In this document: piece by piece, positions 15,617-25,058 of the stretch
How positions within the stretch are numbered: the first letter of the stretch is position 1
Layout: every line of letters begins with the position of its first letter
Source of the DNA: 40CM-4-68-19 sp036513415
Lineage (GTDB): Bacteria; Myxococcota; Myxococcia; Myxococcales; 40CM-4-68-19
Assembly (NCBI GenBank): GCA_036513415.1
Contig: DATBZA010000183.1
Location: forward strand, 1 to 33,217
Direction: 5' to 3'
DNA: 33,217 bases
Notes under the pieces: model-generated
Databases searched by the model: none
Seen by the model: the letters and a program-made list of their open reading frames with translations, nothing else
What the model was told of the DNA's origin: nothing
Made by a program: the position numbers and the translations under genes

Positions 15617-17234
15617 GCCGGTTCTTCTTCTTGTTCTGGCGCTCCTTCTTCCGCTTCTCGCGCAGGCGCCGCTTCTCCTCGTCGCTGATCACGCGCGCGG
15701 GTTGTGCCCCCATCCCCATCAGGCGGGCGCGAGCCATCGCGGCGGAGTGCGATCCCTTGCCGCCCGCCGCGGGCAACGCGCCGGCGCCGAGGTCCTTCGG
15801 CAGCCCGAAGAGCTTCGCCATGTCTTCCGGCGCCATTCCCTTCAGCTGGTTGAGCTGCGCGAGCTGCCGGAACCCGGGCAGCCTCTGGAGAAGGTTCATC
15901 CCCGGCGCCCCGGGACCGCCCCCGAGCTGTCGCATCACCTTCTGCATGCCGAAGAAGCGCTCGAGCAGCCCGCGCACGTGCTCCTTCTTCTGGCCCGAGC
16001 CTCGCGCGATGCGCTCGATCCGCTCGTCTCCGATCACCGAGGGGTTCTTCCGCTCGGTCGCGGTCATCGAGGAGATGATGGCCTCGACCCGGTGCAGCTC
16101 CTTGTCGTCGAAAGTGACGCCTTCGGGCAGCTCTCCGAAGAGCGGGAATTTTTCGAGCAGGTCGTTGACGCTGCCCATCTTCTTGACCAGCTTGATCTGC
16201 TCGACGAAGTCGTGGAGGTCGAAGTTGCCGGTGAGGATCTTCTCCGCGTCCTCCTCCGCCTTCTTCTCGTCGACGACGCCTTCGAAGTCCTTCATCAGGC
16301 CGACGATGTCGCCGAAGCCGAGGATGCGGGACGCGATCCCTTCCGGACGGAATTCCTCCAGCTTGTCCATCGCCTCGCCCATGCCGATGAACTTGATGGG
16401 CTTTCCGGTGACCTCCTTGATGGAGAGCGCGGCGCCCCCGCGGGCGTCGCCATCCAGCTTGGTGAGCACGAATCCGGAGAGGCCCAGGCGGCGATCGAAC
16501 TCGGCCGCGGTCTTCACGGCGTCCTGGCCGATCATCGCGTCGGCAACCAGCAGGATGTTCTCCGGCTCGACCCGGGCCTTCAGCTGCTCCAGCTCGCTCA
16601 TCATCTCTTCGTCGATGGCGAGGCGGCCGGCCGTGTCGTACAGCACGACGTCGCGGTTCTTCTGGCCGGCCCAGGCGAGCGCGTGCTGGGCCATGTCGGG
16701 CGGCTTGACGTTCTCCTCGTGGAAGACGGGGATCTCGAGGCGGTCGCCAAGCTGCTTCAGCTGCTCCACCGCGGCGGGCCGGTAGATGTCGGCCGCCACC
16801 AGCAGCGGCTTCTTGCCGCGCTTGAGAAGCAGGCCAGCGAGCTTGGCCACTGTGGTAGTCTTTCCGGAGCCCTGCAGGCCCACCATCATGATCCCGGAGG
16901 GCCGCTCGCCTTTCTGCGTGAGGACGAGCGAAGTGTCTACCGGACCCATGAGCGCTTCCAGCTCGTCGTGGCAAATCTTGATGAAATGATCGCCCGGCGC
17001 GGCTTGCAGCTTCTTGCCTTTCCGGTCGGTGATGGCCGTCGCCACGACCTCGCCGACCGCTTTCTCCTTCACCCGGGCGAGGAAGCGCTTGGCGACGTTG
17101 AACTCGACGTCGGCCTCCAGCAGCGCGACTCGGATGTCGCGCAAGGCGTCGTCGATGTTCGCTTCCGTCAACTCCGCCTTGCCAGTGAGCTTGTGTTTTG
17201 CGGCGCGGAAGCCCTTGGTGACTGCGTCCAGCAT
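15609..17234 (-). CDS. ffh: Signal recognition particle protein Ffh
   Basis: This 541-residue GTPase binds 4.5S RNA and signal sequences of nascent membrane proteins and delivers them to FtsY. It has the N domain, then the G domain with P-loop GLQGSGKTTT (119-128), YDTAGR (199-204) and TKLDGD (258-263). The methionine-rich M domain carries the RNA-binding ERIARGSG around 407-414. It is about 90 residues longer than typical Ffh (about 450). The extra length is a Gly/Ala linker and a strongly basic tail (KRRLREKRKKERQNKKK) at the C-terminus. GAGGAG lies 6 nt before the ATG at 17234. It is divergent from the DedA-family gene. Confidence 0.97.
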   Translation of the reverse strand: MLDAVTKGFRAAKHKLTGKAELTEANIDDALRDIRVALLEADVEFNVAKRFLARVKEKAVGEVVATAITDRKGKKLQAAPGDHFIKICHDELEALMGPVDTSLVLTQKGERPSGIMMVGLQGSGKTTTVAKLAGLLLKRGKKPLLVAADIYRPAAVEQLKQLGDRLEIPVFHEENVKPPDMAQHALAWAGQKNRDVVLYDTAGRLAIDEEMMSELEQLKARVEPENILLVADAMIGQDAVKTAAEFDRRLGLSGFVLTKLDGDARGGAALSIKEVTGKPIKFIGMGEAMDKLEEFRPEGIASRILGFGDIVGLMKDFEGVVDEKKAEEDAEKILTGNFDLHDFVEQIKLVKKMGSVNDLLEKFPLFGELPEGVTFDDKELHRVEAIISSMTATERKNPSVIGDERIERIARGSGQKKEHVRGLLERFFGMQKVMRQLGGGPGAPGMNLLQRLPGFRQLAQLNQLKGMAPEDMAKLFGLPKDLGAGALPAAGGKGSHSAAMARARLMGMGAQPARVISDEEKRRLREKRKKERQNKKKNRRR

Positions 17235-17280
17235 TCGGTGCTCCTCGAAAGAGGGCGGGTTTTAACATAGAGAGAAAGCC

Positions 17281-17909
17281 GTGGAGCACGCCCTCGCACA
17301 GTTCCTGGCGAAGTACACGTATCTGGCCATGGTGGCGCTGCTCACCGCGGCTGGCATGGGCGTGCCCATCTCCGAAGATCTGGTCCTCCTCCTGGCAGGC
17401 GCATTGTCGGGCCAGGGCATCACCCGGTTCTGGCCCACCCTCCTCGGAGGGTACCTGGGCGTCTTGCTCGGCGACGTGCTCATCCACCACTGGGGCAGAA
17501 AGCTCGGGCCGGCGGCTTATAACCACCCCCGCGTGCGAAAGCACATCTCGCCCGAGCGGGAGGAGAAGCTCTGCGCGCATTTCGCCCGGCACGGCTTTCT
17601 GACCGTCGTGGTCGGTCGTCACACGCCGATGTTGCGCGGGGTGGTCTTCTTCCTGGCAGGCGCCTCGGGAGTCCCGCTCTGGAAGTTCCTGCTCGCTGAC
17701 GCCCTGTCAGCGGCGGTGACGGTGCCGCTGGTGGTCTCGCTGGGCTATTACTTCGGAGACCACCTCGATGAGGTCCGGCGCCTTCTCCACGGCTTCGAAT
17801 GGGCGGCCGCCGCGGTCGTCCTGGTGGGCGTCGGAATCTGGTGGCTGGTGCGCCGGCGCATTCACGCGCGGCTGCGCCGTCCCGTGCCACCGGAAGGTCG
17901 GACCGTTTC

Positions 17910-17913
<4 letters not shown>
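17281..17913 (+). CDS. DedA-family membrane protein
   Basis: This 210-residue integral membrane protein of the DedA/SNARE-associated family probably acts in lipid-carrier flipping and envelope homeostasis. Visible landmarks are the re-entrant-loop acidic motif VPISEDLVLLLAG (about 28-40) and the conserved arginine motif VVGRHTPMLRG (about 108-118). Hydrophobic helices lie on each side, and the C-terminal membrane segment is followed by a basic tail. The start is GTG at 17281, preceded by a purine run AGAGAGAAAG; no ATG is available nearby. A TAACAT -10-like box lies 12 nt upstream. Its TAG stop shares the palindrome CTAG with the stop of the convergent kinase gene. Confidence 0.88.
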
Positions 17914-20077
<2,164 letters not shown>

Positions 20078-20081
<4 letters not shown>

Positions 20082-20647
20082 GGGCGGCGCGGCGAGAGGA
20101 CCCATTCGATCTCGGTCCTGCCCTCCGGAAGCACCTCGATGTCTTTCGTGATCTCGCGCTCGCGAGGCCTCCAGAGCACGAGACGGCGGTGCCCTGGGGG
20201 CAGCTTGAGGGAGAAGCGCCCGTCCTCGTCGACGCTTGTGAAGGACGGGTTCCGCAGCACCAGCACCCAGGCAACCATCTCCAAGTGTACGTTGCAAAGG
20301 ATCACCTGTGGGCCTGGCGCCTGAAACAGGAACGATCGGACGCCGTCGCCGAAGGTCCCGAGATCGAATGCCGGCGGCGAGGGCGAGAAGACGTTGTGGG
20401 CGGTCTCGTCCTGGTTGGCGAAGTCGACCGTCGTCCCCTGCAGCACGGGCAAGACTTGCGGGGAAAAGTGTAGATGGAGCTGCTTCATGGTGGCGCGGGC
20501 TTGCGGCGGCGCCGTCTCGTCGGGGAGGTCGTCCGCGTACACCACTGCGGGAACGGCCCTCTCGCCGACGATGCGCCCCCGCGCTTCTGCCTGTGCCTGG
20601 GCAGCGCGTGCGGCGAGCAGCAACGCGAGGGCCGCTGCGCGGGGCAT
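20078..20647 (-). CDS. Secreted cupredoxin-domain protein with type-1 copper site
   Basis: This 189-residue protein has a signal peptide (1 to about 18, ending AAQA). A cupredoxin-like beta fold follows, with a full set of type-1 copper ligands: H84 in ETAHNVFS, then C118, H121 and M124 in CNVHLEM. The C-x2-H-x2-M spacing is that of amicyanin-like proteins. Residues from about 128 (VLVLRNPSFTSVDEDGRFSL onward) look like a small carboxypeptidase-regulatory-type beta domain. It is probably a periplasmic electron carrier; similar proteins are often labelled 'methylamine utilization protein', but no methylamine genes are here. The start at 20647 lies 1 nt after the cytochrome-porin stop; it gives a clean signal peptide, unlike the longer frame from 20695. 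Confidence 0.82.
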
Positions 20648-20648
20648 C

Positions 20649-21881
20649 CTAGAAGGCCACGAAGAGCGACCCGACCGTCTCGGTGGTGTCCGCATGGGGC
20701 GTCTGGACGATGAGGTCGGCGGTCACGGCCACGTTCTGTTGCAGCGCCGCCCGCAAGGTCGCGACCAGTCTACGATCGGCCGCGATCTGCGCCGTCCAGC
20801 CCGCCTCGTAGCGACCGATGACCATGAGCCAGGGAAAAGGGCGGACGCTCGCGCCGACCAGGTACGCCCACGATGAGTCCTCGGGAGCGCTACCGGCCGC
20901 ACGGTCTCCGCCAGCCCAGGCGCTCGCGAACGCCTCGATGCGGCCGGCGCGGAGATCCACATCGGCGCCCGCGCGCCAGCCGCCCGGGCGGGACTCCGGC
21001 CCGGACAGGGTCGCCCGGTAGAGGAACCCGCCGACGCGGAGCGAGGTCTCGTCGAGCGGAGCGATTGCTGGGGCGAGCCGCCCCGGCTCTCCGCTCTGAT
21101 CGCCGGCCGCCGCGATGCCGCCGAACTTGTAAGAGACGCGTCCGTACCCGTCGGCCGCGAGTCCGCCCGTTGCCGGGCGCGCGGCGAGTCCCAGAGTGTA
21201 TTGCAGGCCGCGCAGCGGCCCCGGGTCCGATCCGGCTCCGAAGATTTCGACCGCGGTCCGGGACGCGCTTAGCGCAAGTCCCGCGGGCCCGATCGCCTCG
21301 AACGGCAGGTATCCCTCGTAGCTCAGCTTGTGCGTGTAACGGGAGAACGGCACCACCGCGGCCTCGAGGTACCCGGCGCGGACGTTCAGCCACAGGCCCG
21401 CCAGGCGATCGAAGGACAACCACATCCGCTCGATCGCCGCGCCCTCCGGTCCGAAACCACCTGCTGCGAACCATGAGGCGCGCCGCCCCAGGTTGCCGGC
21501 GCTCAACAAGCCCAGGATCAGCGTCGTCTCTTCAGTCTTTTCCCTTCCGTGCTCCGCTCCGACGGAGGCGTACACGAGGCCGGCGAGCGGGGCGCTGTCC
21601 GGGATCGTGCCGGGGAGGAATGCGTTGGGGAAAAGCCCCTCCCACTCAGGAGCGCCGAGCTGGACGTCGGCGTCCTGCCGGCGCCCCTCTCCCGAAGGCA
21701 TGCGGAAGCCGTTGGCCCGAAAGGCTTGCCCCTGGGAATTGAGCTGAGGCGGCAAGACGTGGCAGGTCGTGCACGCGGTCTGGTATCTCCGCGCGAACGC
21801 CGGGATGGCCAGCGCGCGGCCCCCGGTCGTGCAGATCACGATCGCGAGCGCGATCGCGCGCTTCGACACGTGCCCCCCCAT
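20649..21881 (-). CDS. Predicted outer-membrane monoheme c-type cytochrome-porin fusion (Cyc2-like layout)
   Basis: This 410-residue exported protein has a signal peptide ending near ALA (residue 25). Immediately after it comes IPAFARRYQTACTTCHVLPP with one heme c site C37-T-T-C40-H41, then QLNSQGQAFRANGFRM. The remaining 340 residues have alternating polar/hydrophobic, Gly- and aromatic-rich strands and end in Phe (GSLFVAF), as outer-membrane barrels do. The IPAFAR...CxxCH...LN..G.AFR..G pattern recalls Cyc2, the fused cytochrome-porin that oxidises extracellular Fe(II). The next gene encodes a cupredoxin, as Cyc2 uses rusticyanin. A direct role in electron transfer across the outer membrane is inferred. 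The ATG at 21881 was chosen for the signal peptide; the in-frame GTG four codons later is an alternative. Confidence 0.78.
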   Translation of the reverse strand: MGGHVSKRAIALAIVICTTGGRALAIPAFARRYQTACTTCHVLPPQLNSQGQAFRANGFRMPSGEGRRQDADVQLGAPEWEGLFPNAFLPGTIPDSAPLAGLVYASVGAEHGREKTEETTLILGLLSAGNLGRRASWFAAGGFGPEGAAIERMWLSFDRLAGLWLNVRAGYLEAAVVPFSRYTHKLSYEGYLPFEAIGPAGLALSASRTAVEIFGAGSDPGPLRGLQYTLGLAARPATGGLAADGYGRVSYKFGGIAAAGDQSGEPGRLAPAIAPLDETSLRVGGFLYRATLSGPESRPGGWRAGADVDLRAGRIEAFASAWAGGDRAAGSAPEDSSWAYLVGASVRPFPWLMVIGRYEAGWTAQIAADRRLVATLRAALQQNVAVTADLIVQTPHADTTETVGSLFVAF

Positions 21882-21924
21882 GCCTGACGTCTCTTGGCGT
21901 TCTAGCCCGGCGCAATCGCGCGAC

Positions 21925-21953
21925 AAAAAAAACTGCCGCGACATGGGTGCGGG
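21925..21953 (-). terminator. Possible terminator of the tRNA-Leu gene
   Basis: On the minus strand a run of eight T (21932-21925) follows a weak CCGC/GCGG stem a short way past the tRNA 3' end. The stem is only about 4 bp, so the call rests mainly on the T-run, which stands out in this GC-rich DNA. Confidence 0.35.
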
Positions 21954-21955
21954 AT

Positions 21956-22038
21956 TACCCGGGGCCGGACTCGAACCGGCACGAGCTTTCGCTCAGAGCG
22001 TTTTAAGCGCTCCGCGTCTACCGTTCCGCCACCCGGGC
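21956..22038 (-). tRNA. tRNA-Leu (anticodon UAA)
   Basis: This 83-nt class II tRNA folds fully by eye. The acceptor stem GCCCGGG pairs with CCCGGGU, with a terminal G-U and discriminator A. The D arm contains GGTAGACGC. The anticodon stem GAGCG/CGCTC carries the loop CTTAAAA, giving anticodon UAA. The long variable arm is GAGC-GAAA-GCTC, and the T arm is GCCGG-TTCGAGT-CCGGC. The 3' CCA is not encoded. It reads the rare (in this GC-rich genome) UUA codon. It lies 74 bp upstream of the cytochrome-porin gene on the same strand. Confidence 0.96.
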
Positions 22039-22053
22039 ACTCTTCGTCCGCGC

Positions 22054-22082
22054 AGTTTCCTGCCTCTGTGAGTCGGTTTCAA
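22054..22082 (-). promoter_or_regulatory. Candidate promoter of tRNA-Leu
   Basis: On the minus strand TTGAAA (22082-22077) and GAAACT (22059-22054) are separated by 17 nt, the second ending 15 nt before the tRNA 5' end. The -35 is a good match and the -10 a poor one. Confidence 0.3.
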
Positions 22083-22192
22083 GCTGTGGCAGTTCGGGCG
22101 CGCTCGTCGGTCCAACTTTTTCGCATGCGGCCAGGTTGCGCGTAGAGGCTGACATGTCCGGCTTTTTCGTGGTCCTGGTGCGTCGTGTCCGC

Positions 22193-22198
22193 TATTTT
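22193..22198 (+). promoter_or_regulatory. Candidate -10 box of sucA
   Basis: TATTTT lies 10 nt before the sucA ATG, with no Shine-Dalgarno in between. This is the same spacing as before other putatively leaderless genes in this window. No clear -35 box is seen. Confidence 0.3.
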
Positions 22199-22208
22199 TC
22201 CCGGTCCC

Positions 22209-25058
22209 ATGGACTTCGATCGCGATTTCGGCATCAACCAGGTCTTCGTCGAGGATCAGTACGAGCGGTGGCGCAACAACCCCGCCGCCGTTTCCCCCGA
22301 GTGGCAGCAGTACTTCGCCCGCTTGCATGGGTTGCCTTCGCCCACCCCCGCGCCGTTCCAGTCGAGCGCCTGGTCCCAGCCGGCCGCCCCCGAGGTGGGG
22401 GGTGACGGCAACGGCCATGCTGCCCTGGCTCTGGTCGAGCCGGAGCGCCTCCGGGCGGAGGAGCTGCAGGAAAGGGTCGGCGAGCTGATCAACGGCTACC
22501 GCATCCGCGGCCATCTGTTCGCGAACCTGGATCCCTTGGGCCTGTTGCAGCCGCCGCCGGCGGAGCTCGATCTGCAGCATTTCGGGCTGTCGGAGGAGGA
22601 TCTAGACAAGCCATTCGCCGCCGGAGACTTCGCGGCGGCCGCGGGCGGCGGGGAGCTCACGCTCCGGGACATCCTGGCGCGCCTCAAGCGCACCTACTGC
22701 CGCACCATCGGCGTCGAGTTCATGCACGGCGAGGACCCCGCCATCAAGCGCTGGCTGCAGGAGCGCATGGAGCGGGCGGGAAACGAGGCCAAGCTCTCGC
22801 GCGAGGAGAAGCTGCGCATCCTGGGCCGCCTCACCGACGCCGAGACGCTGGAGACGTTCCTCCACCGCAAGTACATCGGCAAGAAGCGGTTCTCGCTGGA
22901 AGGCGCCGAGAGCCTGATCCCGCTGCTCGACTGGCTGCTCGAGGAATTCGCGCGGCAGGGCGGCGAGGAGATCGTCGTGGGCATGGCCCACCGCGGCCGC
23001 CTCAACGTCCTCGTCAACGTCCTCGGCAAGCGCCCCGACGAGCTCTTCGCCGAGTTCGAGGACACCGAGATCGAGACGATGATGGGCCGGGGAGACGTGA
23101 AGTATCACCTCGGCTACTCCAGCGACCGCAAGCTGCCCGATGGACGGCGCCTGCACCTGTCGCTGGCGTTCAACCCCAGCCACCTGGAGATCGTCGATCC
23201 GGTGGTGGAAGGCCGCGTCCGCGCGAAGCAGGATCGCACGCTGAACTGGGAGGGCGCGCCGCGGCAGCGCGATCCGGACCGGCGCAAGGTGCTCCCCGTG
23301 CTGATCCACGGCGACGCCGCTTTCGCCGGGCAAGGCATCGTCGCCGAAGTGCTGAACCTCGCGAACCTCGAGGGCTACACCAGCGGCGGCACCATCCACG
23401 TCATCATCAACAATCAGGTCGGGTTCACCACCAATCCGGAGGACGCCCGCTCGACGCCGTACGCGACGGACATCGCCCGCGTGCTGCGCGCGCCCGTGTT
23501 CCACGTCAACGGCGAGGATCCGGAGGCAGTGGTCTGGGCGGTCCAGCTCGCCGTCGACTACCGGCAGCAGTTCCAGCAGGACGTGCTCATCGACCTGTAC
23601 TCCTACCGGAAGTACGGCCACAACGAAGGCGACGAGCCCGCCTTCACGCAGCCGCGCATGTACGAGGTGATCCGGCAGAAGAGCCCGCCCCGCGAGGTCT
23701 ACGCGCGCCGCCTGGCCGAGGAGGGCGTGGCGAGCGGCGGCGAGGCCGACGCGCTGATGCGCGAGCGGATGGAACGCCTGGACAAGGAGCTGGACCGCAC
23801 GCGGAAGCAAGGCGCGAAGCGCTCCTCGTCGGCGATGGCCGGCCTGTGGTCGAAATATCGCGGCGGACCGGAGTCGGCCGCCCCTGACGTCCCGACCGCG
23901 GTGCCGGAAGCGAAGCTGCGCGAGCTCTTGCTGAAGCTCTCGCAGCTGCCGGAAGGCTTCATCCCGAACGAGAAGGTGGCGAAGCTGCTCGAGGCGAGGC
24001 GCAAGCTGGCCGAGGGCGACGCGACCGAGCCGTTCGACTGGGGCACCGGGGAGCACCTCGCCTTCGCCACGCTGCTCGACCAGGGCGCGCCCATCCGCTT
24101 CTCCGGCCAGGACTCGCGCCGGGGCACCTTCAGCCACCGGCACGCGGTGCTGGCGGACGCGAAGACCGGCCAGCGCTACACGCCGCTCGCACACCTGCGC
24201 GAAGGGCAGGGCCGCTTCGACATCTTCGATTCGCCGCTCAGCGAGGCCGGGGTGATGGGCTTCGACTACGGCTGGTCGCTGGACATGCCGGAGGCGCTCT
24301 GCTGCTGGGAGGCGCAGTTCGGCGACTTCGTCAACGGGGCGCAGATCGTCATCGACCAGTTCATCTCCTCGGCGGAAGACAAGTGGAACCGCCTCTCCGG
24401 CATCACGCTCCTCTTGCCGCACGGCTTCGAGGGCCAGGGGCCGGAGCACAGCTCGGCGCGCATCGAGCGTTTCCTGCAGCTCTGCGCCGAGGACAACATG
24501 CAGGTCTGCTACCCGACCACGCCGGCGCAGATCTTCCACCTCTTCCGACGTCAAGTTTTGCGGCCCTGGCGCAAGCCCCTGGTGGTGATGACGCCGAAGA
24601 GCCTGCTCCGGCACAAGCTGGCAGTCTCGACGCTGCGCGACCTGGCGGAGGGTTCCTTCCAGCGGATCATCGTGGATGCGCCGGTGAAGAAGGCGAAGCG
24701 CGTCCTGCTCTGCAGCGGGAAGATCCATTACGACCTGCTCGCGGCGCGGGAGGCGAAGAAGCGCGACGACGTGGCGCTGGTCCGGTTCGAGCAGCTCTAT
24801 CCGCTCTCGGACGCAGCGCTCGCGGACACGGTCAAGCCTTTCAAGGGCGCCGAGCTGGTCTGGGTCCAGGAGGAACCGTTCAACATGGGCGCCTGGTGGC
24901 ACGTCCAGGCCCGCTGGCCGAAGGTGATCGGGAAGATCGCGGCGGTGACGCGGGACGAGAGCGCCAGCCCCGCCACCGGGAGCGAGAAGAGCCACAAGTA
25001 CGAGCAGCAGCTCCTGGTCGATCGCGCCTTGGGGGACGCCCCGCTCAAGAAGGCGTAG
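22209..25058 (+). CDS. sucA: 2-oxoglutarate dehydrogenase E1 component
   Basis: This 949-residue thiamine-diphosphate enzyme decarboxylates 2-oxoglutarate in the TCA cycle and passes the succinyl group to the lipoyl E2. The N-terminal E2-contact segment reads FVEDQYERWRNNPAAVSPEWQQYF. The substrate region HRGRLNVLVNVLGK is at about 260, and the ThDP-binding motif GDAAFAGQG at about 367 leads on to INNQVGFTTNP. The C-terminal transketolase-type half has LPHGFEGQGPEHSS. The length is normal for SucA. The ATG at 22209 (MDFDRDFGINQVF) matches the family start. The E2 gene sucB is not adjacent: the next gene is a convergent kinase whose 3' end overlaps by 14 bp. Confidence 0.97.
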   Translation: MDFDRDFGINQVFVEDQYERWRNNPAAVSPEWQQYFARLHGLPSPTPAPFQSSAWSQPAAPEVGGDGNGHAALALVEPERLRAEELQERVGELINGYRIRGHLFANLDPLGLLQPPPAELDLQHFGLSEEDLDKPFAAGDFAAAAGGGELTLRDILARLKRTYCRTIGVEFMHGEDPAIKRWLQERMERAGNEAKLSREEKLRILGRLTDAETLETFLHRKYIGKKRFSLEGAESLIPLLDWLLEEFARQGGEEIVVGMAHRGRLNVLVNVLGKRPDELFAEFEDTEIETMMGRGDVKYHLGYSSDRKLPDGRRLHLSLAFNPSHLEIVDPVVEGRVRAKQDRTLNWEGAPRQRDPDRRKVLPVLIHGDAAFAGQGIVAEVLNLANLEGYTSGGTIHVIINNQVGFTTNPEDARSTPYATDIARVLRAPVFHVNGEDPEAVVWAVQLAVDYRQQFQQDVLIDLYSYRKYGHNEGDEPAFTQPRMYEVIRQKSPPREVYARRLAEEGVASGGEADALMRERMERLDKELDRTRKQGAKRSSSAMAGLWSKYRGGPESAAPDVPTAVPEAKLRELLLKLSQLPEGFIPNEKVAKLLEARRKLAEGDATEPFDWGTGEHLAFATLLDQGAPIRFSGQDSRRGTFSHRHAVLADAKTGQRYTPLAHLREGQGRFDIFDSPLSEAGVMGFDYGWSLDMPEALCCWEAQFGDFVNGAQIVIDQFISSAEDKWNRLSGITLLLPHGFEGQGPEHSSARIERFLQLCAEDNMQVCYPTTPAQIFHLFRRQVLRPWRKPLVVMTPKSLLRHKLAVSTLRDLAEGSFQRIIVDAPVKKAKRVLLCSGKIHYDLLAAREAKKRDDVALVRFEQLYPLSDAALADTVKPFKGAELVWVQEEPFNMGAWWHVQARWPKVIGKIAAVTRDESASPATGSEKSHKYEQQLLVDRALGDAPLKKA

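Noticed and set aside
21956..22038. tRNA gene as an integration site of a genomic island
   Set aside because: No integrase gene and no second copy of the tRNA 3' end is visible in the window; the genes on both sides look native.
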